Translations under genes and position numbers: made by a program
Notes under the pieces: generated by a model
Databases searched by the model: none
Told to the model about the DNA's origin: nothing
What the model saw: the letters and a program-made list of their open reading frames with translations, nothing else
Assembly: GCA_023460255.1 (NCBI GenBank)
Contig: JAEWQZ010000227.1
Span: forward strand, 1 to 11,194
Reading direction: 5' to 3'
Source: Actinomycetes bacterium
GTDB taxonomy: Bacteria; Actinomycetota; Actinomycetes; Actinomycetales; Cellulomonadaceae
DNA: 11,194 bases
Part shown: piece by piece, positions 1 to 6,360 of the stretch
How the letters are laid out: each line of letters starts with the position of its first letter
How positions within the stretch are numbered: the stretch's first letter is position 1

Positions 1-1141
1 GGACGGCCCCGCCGGGCCCGTCCTGGTCCGGCCGGTGCGCGTCGTCGGATCGGTCCACGGTGAGGGCGAGCCGGACGGCGCTCGCCCGGGCGTGCCGGCG
101 GACGTTCGCCAGCGCCTCCTGCGCCGCGCGGAGCAGGATCACCTCGCGCTCGCGGCTGAGCGCGTCCAGCGCTCCCGGGTCCGCCGCGAGCTGCACGGTG
201 ATCCCCGTCTCCTGGCCGAACCGCGTGGCGAGCCGTTCGAGCGCCTCGGCCAGCGTCGACCCGGCCAGGTCGACGGGGCCGGCGACGGCGACGAGGGCCC
301 GCGCCTCGGCGAGGTTCTCCCGCGCCGTCCGCTCGATGAGCTCGAGGCGCCCGACGGCGTCGTCCGGCGCCGACCGGCGCAGGTCAGCCGCCGCGGACTG
401 GGCGAGCATCACCACGCTGGTGAAGCCCTGGGCGAGGGTGTCGTGGATCTCCCGGGACATCCGCTCGCGCTCGGCGAGGACACCGGCGGCGTGGTGGGAC
501 GCCGCCGCCTCGGCCTGCGCCTCCTCGAGTCGGGCCAGCAGCTCGGCGCGCTCCTCGCTCTGCTCGGCGACCTGCGTGACCCAGAGCCCGAGGACGACGG
601 AGAACGCGATCGCGATGCCGGCCTGGGCGAGCAGGGGACCGGCGTCGGCGAGCGTGGTGATGCCGGCCTGCACGGCGATCGTGACGAACACGACGACGGT
701 CAGCAGGACGGTCAGCAGCACGCCCTGGACGCGCGTCTCCGCGAAGTACCAGACCTGGCTGTAGGCGATGAACAGCAGCAGGGTGCCGGTCTCGGTCGCG
801 GAGACGACGATCCCGACGCACGCGATCATCACGACGACGTAGGTCGTCGCCAGCCCGGCGCGGCCCGTGATCGCGGCGCGGCGCCCGACGGTCACGTACG
901 CGACGAGCAGCACCACGAACGTCACGAGGGCGACGCCGAGGCCCACGCCCGCGGTCGGCCGCTCGAACAGGTAGGCCGCGACGGCCAGCGCCCACAGGGC
1001 GTAGAAGGCCAGGTCCCAGCCGCGCTGCGACCGGGCCCTGAAGGCGGCACGGTCGCTGCGCCAGTCACCGGGCGTGCCGGGCGGCACGTCGCGGCGCCAC
1101 GGCCACGGGTAGGAGTGCCGGTGCTGGAGCGGACCGTCCAT
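1..1141 (-). CDS. Sensor histidine kinase, NarL/MacS type (partial, C-terminus outside window)
   Basis: Membrane sensor kinase of a two-component system; it autophosphorylates on histidine and passes the phosphate to a LuxR/NarL-type response regulator, probably encoded just beyond the left edge. Numbered from the ATG at 1141, the 380 visible residues hold about six hydrophobic segments (near 42-59, 65-85, 96-114, 119-133, 139-158, 172-191), a charged coiled linker (about 192-226), and a HisKA_3 domain with the motif SREIHDTLAQGF and phospho-acceptor H233. The HATPase N-box follows (QEALANVRRHA, N346). The ATP-lid G-boxes are missing only because the window ends. Start choice: the ATG at 1141 has GGGAGG (complement of 1150-1155) 8 nt upstream. 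An in-frame ATG at 1177 would overlap the permease stop by 11 nt but has no clear ribosome site. Extracellular loops are short, so it may sense within the membrane. Partner and signal are inferred from context. Confidence 0.9.
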   Translation of the reverse strand, partial: MDGPLQHRHSYPWPWRRDVPPGTPGDWRSDRAAFRARSQRGWDLAFYALWALAVAAYLFERPTAGVGLGVALVTFVVLLVAYVTVGRRAAITGRAGLATTYVVVMIACVGIVVSATETGTLLLFIAYSQVWYFAETRVQGVLLTVLLTVVVFVTIAVQAGITTLADAGPLLAQAGIAIAFSVVLGLWVTQVAEQSEERAELLARLEEAQAEAAASHHAAGVLAERERMSREIHDTLAQGFTSVVMLAQSAAADLRRSAPDDAVGRLELIERTARENLAEARALVAVAGPVDLAGSTLAEALERLATRFGQETGITVQLAADPGALDALSREREVILLRAAQEALANVRRHARASAVRLALTVDRSDDAHRPDQDGPGGAV

Positions 1142-1166
1142 CCCGGCATCCTCCCGGACCGGACGG

Positions 1167-2033
1167 TCAGCCGTCATCGCGTCGGCGCCACCGGAACGTG
1201 CGTAGTGCGACGACGAGCCCGAGCACGAGGTAGGCCCCGAGGACCAGCGCCGTCGTGCCGTGCTCCCAGGCGCCCACCGGCTCGAGATCGGCGGCCCAGT
1301 CGGGCAGGAACACGGACCGCATCCCCTGCGCCATCCACTTCAGCGGGAAGAGTGCGGCGACGTCCTGCATCCACCCGGGCAGGTCGGCGAAGGTGAAGAA
1401 CACGCCCGAGATGAACTGCAGCACCAGGACCACGGGCGTGACGATCGCGTTCGCGGACCGTGCCGAGCGGGGCAGGGAGGAGAAGGCGACGCCGCAGATG
1501 ACGCCGGCCGCCGTCCCGAGGACGAACACCCAGGCGAGCGTCGCCCATCGGGCCGGGTCGTCCGGCAGGGTCACGTCGAACATTCCCGTCGCGACGGCGA
1601 GCAGCAGCCCCAGCTGGACCGCGCTCGTGACGAGCACCGCGCCGACCTTGCCGAGGAAGTAGGCGGCCGGCGGGAGCGGGGTGCCCCGCAGCCGCTTGAG
1701 CGCCCCGCTGTCGCGCTCCTCGGCGATCCCGATCGCGAGGTTCTGGAAGCTCGACAGCAGCACGCCCGTCGCGATCATCCCTGGCAGGAAGTAGGTGGAG
1801 AAGGGGATGCCGGGATCGGGACCGACGCGGGCGTCGTCCTGCCCGAAGACCGTCGCGAAGATCGCCAGCATGATGATCGGGTACGCGAAGATGAAGATCA
1901 CTGCGTCGCGCTCGCGGAAGAAGCCGGTGAGCTCGTAGCGCACGCGCGCGGCGGCGAGCCGGGCGGTGCCGGGCAGGGCTGCGGTGCGTGCGGCGGGCGT
2001 CCCGACGGGGGCCGGGGCGGTCAGGGCGGTCAT
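1167..2033 (-). CDS. ABC-2 type transporter permease (exporter membrane subunit)
   Basis: Integral membrane half of an ABC exporter, 288 aa, typical of DrrB/YvfS-like ABC-2 permeases. Hydrophobic segments lie near residues 44-64, 82-104, 125-150, 165-184, 196-218 and 260-279, giving the usual six-helix layout. The cytoplasmic stretch EERDSGALKRLRGTPL (105-120) is the conserved ABC-2 coupling region after the second helix, and the late FISGVFFTFADLPGWM region with PLKWMAQGMR is also characteristic of the family. The ATG at 2033 shares an ATGA overlap with the ATPase stop, with GGAG about 12 nt upstream, so translation is probably coupled. The substrate cannot be read from sequence. Relatives export antibiotics or handle lipid-active compounds, and the adjacent kinase suggests inducible envelope defence (inference). 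Confidence 0.93.
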   Translation of the reverse strand: MTALTAPAPVGTPAARTAALPGTARLAAARVRYELTGFFRERDAVIFIFAYPIIMLAIFATVFGQDDARVGPDPGIPFSTYFLPGMIATGVLLSSFQNLAIGIAEERDSGALKRLRGTPLPPAAYFLGKVGAVLVTSAVQLGLLLAVATGMFDVTLPDDPARWATLAWVFVLGTAAGVICGVAFSSLPRSARSANAIVTPVVLVLQFISGVFFTFADLPGWMQDVAALFPLKWMAQGMRSVFLPDWAADLEPVGAWEHGTTALVLGAYLVLGLVVALRTFRWRRRDDG

Positions 2034-2995
2034 CGGGCGTGCTCCGTTCCGGAGGTGACCGGCACGGGCTGTGCGGCCAGGTGGGCGTGCGGGGCGGCGT
2101 CGGCGACGTCGGTGTCGATGGTGTCGATGGTGTCGGCGGTGTCGGTGGTGTCGGCGATCAGGCTCAGGTAGACGTCCTCCAGGCTCGGGCGCAGCACCTG
2201 GAGCCCGGGCACCTCGGCATCGCCGAACCGTGCCGAGAGGTCGGCCACGACCGCCGTCGGCGCCTCGGTCGCGCGCTCGCGGGGCACGCCGTCCTCGAGC
2301 CATCGCACGACGGCGCGGCGCGCGGCCCGGTCGCCGAGCCGTGCCGGTGCGTCCAGGGCGACCACGCGGCCGTCCTTCACGACGGCGCACCGGTCGGCGA
2401 GGCGCTCGGCCTCCTCCAGGTAGTGCGTGGTCAGCAGGATGGTCGTGCCGTCGTCGCGCAGGCTCTCGATGAGGTCCCAGAACGCGCGGCGCGCCTCCGG
2501 GTCGAAGCCCGTGGTCGGCTCGTCGAGGAACAGCAGCTCGGGTCGGCCGACGATGCCGAGGGCGACGTCGAGGCGGCGCCGCTGGCCACCGGAGAGCTGC
2601 CGCGTCCGCGTGCCGGCCTTCTCGGTGAGCCCGACGGCGGCGATCAGCTCGTCGGGGTCCCGCGGGTCGGGGTAGTAGAGGGCGAAGTGGCGGACGAGCT
2701 CCTCGACGGTGGCCTCGGCCTGGTCGTTCGCGGTCTGGAGCACGACGCCGATGCGGGTGCGCCACGTGCGCCCCGCGTGCCGGGGGTCCTCGCCGAGGAC
2801 GAGGACCTCGCCGCCGTCCCGTTGCCGGAACCCCTCGAGGATCTCGATGGTCGTCGTCTTGCCGGCGCCGTTCGGGCCGAGCACGGCGAAGATCTCACCG
2901 CGCGCGACCTCGAGGTCGAGCCCGTCGACGGCGTGCTTGTCGCCGTAGTGCTTGTGCAGGTCCCTGACCTGGACCGCAGGAGTCGTCGATGTCAT
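2030..2995 (-). CDS. ABC transporter ATP-binding protein (DrrA/YvfR-like)
   Basis: Nucleotide-binding subunit that drives the neighbouring permease, 321 aa. Every catalytic motif is intact: Walker A GPNGAGKTT (40-48), Q-loop Q87, signature LSGGQ (134-138), Walker B LLFLDEP with catalytic E159, D-loop GFDPEA, and H-loop H191 (LLTTHYLEEAE). A C-terminal extension of the DrrA type follows (about 215-280, ending in the common RPSLEDVYLSL). An unusual tail comes after it: residues 282-296 are a Thr/Asp-rich repeat (DT followed by A, I or T) encoded by five 9-bp DNA units, then a Pro/Ala-rich end. The ATG at 2995 is supported by a GCGAGG ribosome site that partly lies in a small hairpin (3000-3015). 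The gene is first in the exporter-kinase set and lies 90 bp downstream of the aminotransferase. Specificity is not visible. Confidence 0.96.
   Translation of the reverse strand: MTSTTPAVQVRDLHKHYGDKHAVDGLDLEVARGEIFAVLGPNGAGKTTTIEILEGFRQRDGGEVLVLGEDPRHAGRTWRTRIGVVLQTANDQAEATVEELVRHFALYYPDPRDPDELIAAVGLTEKAGTRTRQLSGGQRRRLDVALGIVGRPELLFLDEPTTGFDPEARRAFWDLIESLRDDGTTILLTTHYLEEAERLADRCAVVKDGRVVALDAPARLGDRAARRAVVRWLEDGVPRERATEAPTAVVADLSARFGDAEVPGLQVLRPSLEDVYLSLIADTTDTADTIDTIDTDVADAAPHAHLAAQPVPVTSGTEHAR
2111..2155 (-). repeat. Five tandem 9-bp units inside the ATPase gene tail
   Basis: On the plus strand the units read ggtgtcgat, ggtgtcgat, ggtgtcggc, ggtgtcggt, ggtgtcggc (2111-2119, 2120-2128, 2129-2137, 2138-2146, 2147-2155). 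They keep frame and encode Asp-Thr-X tripeptides after the last conserved element of the ATPase. Copy number could vary between strains without breaking the reading frame. Confidence 0.85.
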
Positions 2996-2999
2996 GCGT

Positions 3000-3015
3000 C
3001 CAGCCTCGCGGCTGG
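3000..3015 (-). promoter_or_regulatory. Small hairpin over the ABC ATPase ribosome-binding site
   Basis: CCAGCC and GGCTGG (6-bp arms) flank a 4-nt centre. The hairpin sits 4 nt upstream of the ATG at 2995. In the mRNA the loop and downstream arm contain the GAGG that would serve as Shine-Dalgarno, so folding could restrain translation. The inverted repeat is directly seen; the regulatory role is inferred. Confidence 0.4.
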
Positions 3016-3050
3016 TCCGTGCCCACCGACAGCACCGGCCGATGGGACGT

Positions 3051-3084
3051 GGGGTCCACCGATCGGTGGACCCCGGGGTCCACC
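3051..3084. repeat. Nested inverted repeats between aminotransferase and ABC ATPase: terminator or operator
   Basis: The 10-mer GGGGTCCACC occurs directly (3051-3060), inverted as GGTGGACCCC (3065-3074) and directly again (3075-3084). Positions 3051-3074 form a perfect 24-bp palindrome centred on GATC, and 3065-3084 form a second perfect palindrome sharing the middle arm. As RNA the first can fold as a 10-bp GC-rich stem with a GATC loop, just past the aminotransferase stop, which suits a terminator, although there is no T-tract. As DNA it lies about 67 bp upstream of the ATPase start, where an operator could sit. I see no convincing -10/-35 for the ABC operon in this 90-bp gap. Confidence 0.6.
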
Positions 3085-3085
3085 G

Positions 3086-4303
3086 CTACCTGGCTTCGGC
3101 CAGCAGCTGCTGCACGCGGCCCACGCCCTCGACGATGTCGTCGTCGCCCATCGCGTACGAGAAGCGCAGGTATCCGCTGGGACCGAACGCCTCGCCGGGC
3201 ACGACGGCGACCTCGACCTCGTCGAGGATCAGCGCGGCGAGCTCGACGGACGTGCGGGGCGTGCGGCCCCGGATGGTCCGGCCGAGGACGCCCTCGACGC
3301 TCGCGTACGCGTAGAACGCGCCCTGCGGCATCGGGCAGGTGACGCCCTCGATCTCGTTGAGCATGCGCACGATGGTCCGACGCCGCCGGTCGAAGGCGGT
3401 GCGCATCTCGGCGGCGGCAGAGAGGTCGCCGCTCACGGCCGCGAGCGCGGCCCGCTGCGAGACGTTCGCGACGTTCGAGCTCAGGTGCGACTGGAGGTTC
3501 GACGCGGCCTTGACGACGTCGGCCGGCCCGATGAGCCAGCCGACGCGCCAGCCCGTCATCGCGTACGTCTTGGCGACGCCGTTGAGCACGATGGTGGTGT
3601 CGGCGAGCTCGGGCACGGCGGCGACCAGGTGGGTGGCCGCCACGCCGTCGTACGTGAGGTGCTCGTAGATCTCGTCGGTGATCACCCAGACCCCGTGCTC
3701 GAGCGCCCAGCGGCCGATCGCCTCGGTCTGCTCGCGGGAGTAGACGGCGCCCGTCGGGTTGGACGGCGAGCAGAGCAGGAGCGCCTTGGTCCGCGGGGTG
3801 CGGGCGGCCTTGAGCTGCTCGACGGTGACGAGGTAGCCCTGGTCGGCGCCCGCGAAGACCTCGACCGGAACCCCGCCGGCGAGCCGGATGCACTCGGGGT
3901 AGGTGGTCCAGTACGGGGCGGGCAGCAGCACCTCGTCGCCGGCGTCGACGATGGTGGCGAAGGCCTCGTAGACGGCCTGCTTGCCCCCGTTGGTGACCAG
4001 GACCTGGCTCGCGGTCACCTCGTAGCCGGAGTCGCGCCGGGTCTTGGCGGCGATGGCCTCACGGAGCACGGGCAGGCCGGCCGGCGGCGTGTACCGGTGG
4101 TTGACCGGGTCGCTGCAGGCGGCGATCGCCGCGTCGACGATGTACTGCGGCGTCGGGAAGTCGGGCTCGCCCGCGCCGAACCCGATGACGGGTCGGCCGG
4201 CGGCCTTGAGCTCCTTCGCCTTGGCGTCGACGGCGAGGGTGGCGGACTCGGCGATGGCGCCGACGCGGGCGGACACGCGGCGGGCGGGGCTGGGCTGGCT
4301 CAC
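3086..4303 (-). CDS. aspC: Pyridoxal phosphate-dependent aminotransferase, AspC-like (class I/II)
   Basis: Cytoplasmic fold-type I aminotransferase, probably moving the amino group of aspartate to 2-oxoglutarate (oxaloacetate/glutamate interconversion). It is 405 aa, normal for the family. Numbered from the GTG at 4303: the N-terminal substrate region GFGAGEPDFPTP (41-52), GGKQ (106-109) at the cofactor phosphate site, SNPTG with N182, D210 and Y213 (ITDEIYE) contacting PLP, Schiff-base lysine K245 in NGVAKTYAMTGWRVGW, and substrate carboxylate R380 (YLRFSYA). The GTG has AGGA about 8 nt upstream; the frame stays open to 4405 but that stretch lacks family similarity. A misplaced AGGAGG (complement of 4328-4333) lies too far upstream to serve this start. 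Divergence from tRNA-Trp/secE matches the order in Streptomyces and other actinobacteria. Exact substrate preference (aspartate, or a related acceptor) is family inference. Confidence 0.93.
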   Translation of the reverse strand: MSQPSPARRVSARVGAIAESATLAVDAKAKELKAAGRPVIGFGAGEPDFPTPQYIVDAAIAACSDPVNHRYTPPAGLPVLREAIAAKTRRDSGYEVTASQVLVTNGGKQAVYEAFATIVDAGDEVLLPAPYWTTYPECIRLAGGVPVEVFAGADQGYLVTVEQLKAARTPRTKALLLCSPSNPTGAVYSREQTEAIGRWALEHGVWVITDEIYEHLTYDGVAATHLVAAVPELADTTIVLNGVAKTYAMTGWRVGWLIGPADVVKAASNLQSHLSSNVANVSQRAALAAVSGDLSAAAEMRTAFDRRRRTIVRMLNEIEGVTCPMPQGAFYAYASVEGVLGRTIRGRTPRTSVELAALILDEVEVAVVPGEAFGPSGYLRFSYAMGDDDIVEGVGRVQQLLAEAR

Positions 4304-4376
4304 CGGGCAATCCTGGCAGAACGGCGTCCTCCTGCCGAACGGATTGACCCGCGTTCGAGACCGGCCTCGCCCGTCG

Positions 4377-4406
4377 TTCGACCCGCGCCGCCCGACCACG
4401 TACACT
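4377..4406 (+). promoter_or_regulatory. Candidate promoter for tRNA-Trp, secE and nusG
   Basis: TTCGAC (4377-4382) and TACACT (4401-4406) are separated by 18 bp, a fair match to the housekeeping sigma-70-type consensus of actinobacteria. Transcription would begin near 4413, giving a leader of about 80 nt before the tRNA. That leader contains an inverted repeat, CCGCGG at 4444-4449 and 4457-4462. I found no equally good promoter for the divergent aminotransferase in the same gap (4304-4492). Confidence 0.55.
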
Positions 4407-4492
4407 CGACCGCTGGTGGTCCGTCCGCCATGGTTCGGCGCGCCCGCGGCAGAGCTCCGCGGCGCCGTCGGTCACGGCAGGGGGGCAGCCGA

Positions 4493-4565
4493 AGGGCAGT
4501 GGCGCAATTGGCAGCGCACCGGTCTCCAAAACCGGCGGTTGTGGGTTCGAGTCCCTCCTGCCCTG
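4493..4565 (+). tRNA. tRNA-Trp (anticodon CCA)
   Basis: Cloverleaf read by hand, 73 nt: acceptor AGGGCAG (4493-4499) pairs with CTGCCCT (4558-4564), discriminator G4565. The D-stem is GCGC/GCGC with loop AATTGGCA. The anticodon stem is CCGGT/ACCGG with loop CTCCAAA, placing CCA at 4526-4528, which reads UGG. The T-arm is GTGGG, TTCGAGT, CCCTC and has one T:T mismatch at the second pair (4542 and 4556). The 3' CCA is not encoded. tRNA-Trp immediately upstream of secE is a common actinobacterial arrangement. A GC-rich hairpin follows at 4581-4606. Confidence 0.95.
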
Positions 4566-4580
4566 CGTTGAGCATCCGTC

Positions 4581-4606
4581 CGCCGGGCGGGGGCCGCGCC
4601 CCGGCG
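4581..4606 (+). other. GC-rich hairpin between tRNA-Trp and secE
   Basis: CGCCGGG (4581-4587) is complementary to CCCGGCG (4600-4606), and the 12-nt loop is itself GC-rich. It could aid tRNA 3' processing or act as a partial terminator that lowers secE expression relative to the tRNA. No T-run follows. Function is inferred. Confidence 0.4.
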
Positions 4607-4646
4607 AGTCCGTCCGGGGCAACCGATTCGACGTAGGGAACACGAC

Positions 4647-4928
4647 GTGAGCGAATCCGCTCGGGCAGGCGCCTCCTCCGGCGCCGACCGCACCCGGCGC
4701 CCCGCACCGCGTCCAGGCGGCAAGGTCGAGGACCTCGGGCCCGTCGGCCGCCTCGGCCGGTTCGTGCGGCAGGTGGTCGCGGAGCTGAAGAAGGTCGTGC
4801 GACCGAGCCGCAACGACCTCGTCGGCTACGCCTCCGCGGTCCTCGTGTTCGTCGCCGCGATCATGGCGTTCGTCACGCTCGTCGACCTCGGCGTCGGCTC
4901 CCTCACCCGCGTGGTGTTCGGCGGCTGA
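4647..4928 (+). CDS. secE: Preprotein translocase subunit SecE
   Basis: Small membrane subunit of the SecYEG channel, which holds SecY together during protein export. It is 93 aa, the single-helix form usual in Gram-positive bacteria. A charged, low-complexity N-terminus (1-34) precedes the conserved amphipathic segment FVRQVVAELKKVVRPSRNDL (39-58), then one transmembrane helix (about 60-82) with a short C-terminal tail. The start is GTG at 4647 with AGGGA (4635-4639) 7 nt upstream. The gene follows tRNA-Trp and precedes nusG by 59 bp, the near-universal secE-nusG pairing, and the two are probably co-transcribed. Confidence 0.97.
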   Translation: MSESARAGASSGADRTRRPAPRPGGKVEDLGPVGRLGRFVRQVVAELKKVVRPSRNDLVGYASAVLVFVAAIMAFVTLVDLGVGSLTRVVFGG

Positions 4929-4987
4929 CGCCGCCGCCACGTCCCGGCCGCCGAGCCGCAGAGAAGAGAAGGAAGCAGGTCATCCTC

Positions 4988-5767
4988 GTGTCCCATGAGT
5001 CGCTGGAGCCGGTCGAGCAGGACCCGTCGCTGCCCGACGACGCCGACGACGGTGCCGTCGCGTCGCCCGAGCCCGGGACCGCCGAGGTGACCGAGGCCGC
5101 CGAGGACGCGGCAGTGACCGATGTCCCGGTCGCGGACGAGCCCGTCGCGGACGAGCCGGTCGCGGACGACGAGCCGGAGGACCCGGTCGCGGCGTTCAAG
5201 GCCAAGCTGCGCTCGATGCCCGGCGACTGGTACGTCGTCCACTCCTACGCCGGCTACGAGAACCGCGTGAAGGCGAACCTCGAGAACCGCATCCAGAGCC
5301 TCAACATGGAGGACTACATCTTCCAGGTCGAGGTCCCGATGGAGGAGGCCGTCGAGATCAAGAACGCCCAGCGCAAGGTCGTGCGCCGGGTGCGGATCCC
5401 GGGCTACGTCCTCGTGCGGATGGACCTCACCGACGAGTCGTGGGGCGCGGTCCGGCACACCCCGGGTGTGACCGGCTTCGTCGGGCACACCCACCAGCCG
5501 GTGCCGCTGACGACCGACGAGGTCTTCTCGATGCTCGCCCCGACGCTCGCGCCGGCTGCGGTGCCGCAGAAGGCCGCGGCCGCCCAGACGATCGACGTCG
5601 ACTTCACCGTCGGCGAGTCCGTCACCGTCACCGACGGCCCCTTCGACACGCTGCCCGCGACGATCTCCGAGATCAACGCCGAGGCGGCCAAGCTCAAGGT
5701 GCTCGTCTCGATCTTCGGCCGGGAGACCCCTGTCGAGCTGTCGTTCAACCAGGTCGCCAAGATCTGA
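4988..5767 (+). CDS. nusG: Transcription termination/antitermination factor NusG
   Basis: Elongation factor that binds the RNA polymerase clamp through its NGN domain and contacts ribosomal protein S10 or Rho through its KOW domain. It is 259 aa, against about 180 for E. coli NusG. The extra length is an acidic N-terminal extension (about 1-75), with a VADEP repeat at 48-62. The NGN domain begins at DWYVVHSYAGYENRVKANLE (80-99) and includes VRRVRIPGYVLVRMDL (132-147) and WGAVRHTPGVTGFVG. The KOW domain occupies about 205-259 (FTVGESVTVTDGPFDTLPATI). A Pro/Ala-rich linker (184-200) joins the two. The start is GTG at 4988 with AGGT at 4977-4980; an upstream AAGGAAG is further away. Acidic extensions on NusG are common in actinobacteria. 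rplK follows after 82 bp, with only a weak hairpin (5783-5796) between. Confidence 0.97.
   Translation: MSHESLEPVEQDPSLPDDADDGAVASPEPGTAEVTEAAEDAAVTDVPVADEPVADEPVADDEPEDPVAAFKAKLRSMPGDWYVVHSYAGYENRVKANLENRIQSLNMEDYIFQVEVPMEEAVEIKNAQRKVVRRVRIPGYVLVRMDLTDESWGAVRHTPGVTGFVGHTHQPVPLTTDEVFSMLAPTLAPAAVPQKAAAAQTIDVDFTVGESVTVTDGPFDTLPATISEINAEAAKLKVLVSIFGRETPVELSFNQVAKI
5129..5173 (+). repeat. Three 15-bp tandem units in the nusG acidic extension
   Basis: Units beginning gtcgcggacga occur at 5129, 5144 and 5159. They encode VADEP, VADEP and VADDE in frame. The third unit has an inserted Asp codon. This is a coding minisatellite in a disordered region. Confidence 0.8.
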
Positions 5768-5849
5768 CACCCGTCCGTCCGCGTCCGCGGCCGGACACTG
5801 CAACCGGGTCATCGCCCACGGCGTCGGCCCACGAGAAGGATGGAAGGCC

Positions 5850-6281
5850 ATGCCCCCGAAGAAGAAGGTCGCCGGGCTGATCAAGCTCCAGATCAACGCC
5901 GGCGCCGCGACCCCCGCGCCGCCCATCGGCCCCGCGCTGGGTCAGCACGGCGTGAACATCATGGAGTTCTGCAAGGCCTACAACGCGGCTACGGAGTCGC
6001 AGCGCGGCAACGTCATCCCGGTGGAGATCACTGTCTACGAGGACAGGTCGTTCACCTTCATCACGAAGACGCCGCCGGCCGCCGAGCTCATCAAGAAGGC
6101 CGCGGGCGTGGCGAAGGGCTCCCCGACGCCGCACACGACCAAGGTCGCGTCGCTGACGCGGGACCAGGTCCGCGAGATCGCGCAGACCAAGCTCGAGGAC
6201 CTCAACGCGAACGACATCGAGGCCGCGATGAAGATCGTGGCGGGCACGGCCCGCTCGATGGGCATCACCGTCCAGGGCTGA
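5850..6281 (+). CDS. rplK: 50S ribosomal protein L11
   Basis: Binds the GTPase-associated centre of 23S rRNA at the stalk base and is the target region for thiostrepton-class antibiotics; it is also needed for RelA-type stringent signalling. It is 143 aa, standard length. The N-terminal domain (1-72) carries the proline-rich PAPPIGPALGQHGVN (22-36), and the C-terminal rRNA-binding domain (73-143) includes TPPAAELIKKAAG and ends ARSMGITVQG. No resistance-type change is visible at the conserved prolines. The ATG at 5850 has GGAAGG close upstream. The last four codons and stop belong to a 36-bp sequence repeated 94 bp downstream. It is probably co-transcribed with rplA and perhaps nusG. Confidence 0.98.
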   Translation: MPPKKKVAGLIKLQINAGAATPAPPIGPALGQHGVNIMEFCKAYNAATESQRGNVIPVEITVYEDRSFTFITKTPPAAELIKKAAGVAKGSPTPHTTKVASLTRDQVREIAQTKLEDLNANDIEAAMKIVAGTARSMGITVQG

Positions 6282-6302
6282 GGACCTCGGCCCGGAGGTA
6301 GG
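6267..6302 (+). repeat. 36-bp direct repeat, copy 1 (rplK 3' end and stop)
   Basis: This copy covers the end of rplK, its TGA and 21 bp beyond. It matches 6361-6396 at 35 of 36 positions; the only difference is G versus A near the end. Within it ACCTC and GAGGT flank GGCCCG, a short hairpin just after the rplK stop that is weakened in copy 2 by the single change. Confidence 0.95.
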
Positions 6303-6360
6303 ACGAAGCGGAGCGAGTCCTGCCGTAGGGCGAGGACCGCAAGCGCTGGACGAGAAAGGT

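Noticed and set aside
1142..1177. Histidine kinase start at ATG 1177, overlapping the permease stop
   Set aside because: It lacks a Shine-Dalgarno sequence, while the ATG at 1141 has GGGAGG at ideal spacing. It remains possible through translational coupling.
35..1396. A 453-residue open frame on the plus strand at the left edge
   Set aside because: It is antisense to the histidine kinase, whose H-box and N-box read clearly on the minus strand.
4304..4405. A longer aminotransferase starting at 4405
   Set aside because: The extra 34 residues are Arg-rich and unlike the family. They would overlap the candidate secE promoter, and the GTG at 4303 has its own ribosome site.
1988..4636. An 882-residue open frame on the plus strand across the ABC ATPase and aminotransferase
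   Set aside because: It is antisense to two genes with full catalytic motifs. Its composition (Arg, Gly, Val, Asp, Glu and His rich, no domain) is what third-position GC bias gives on the opposite strand.
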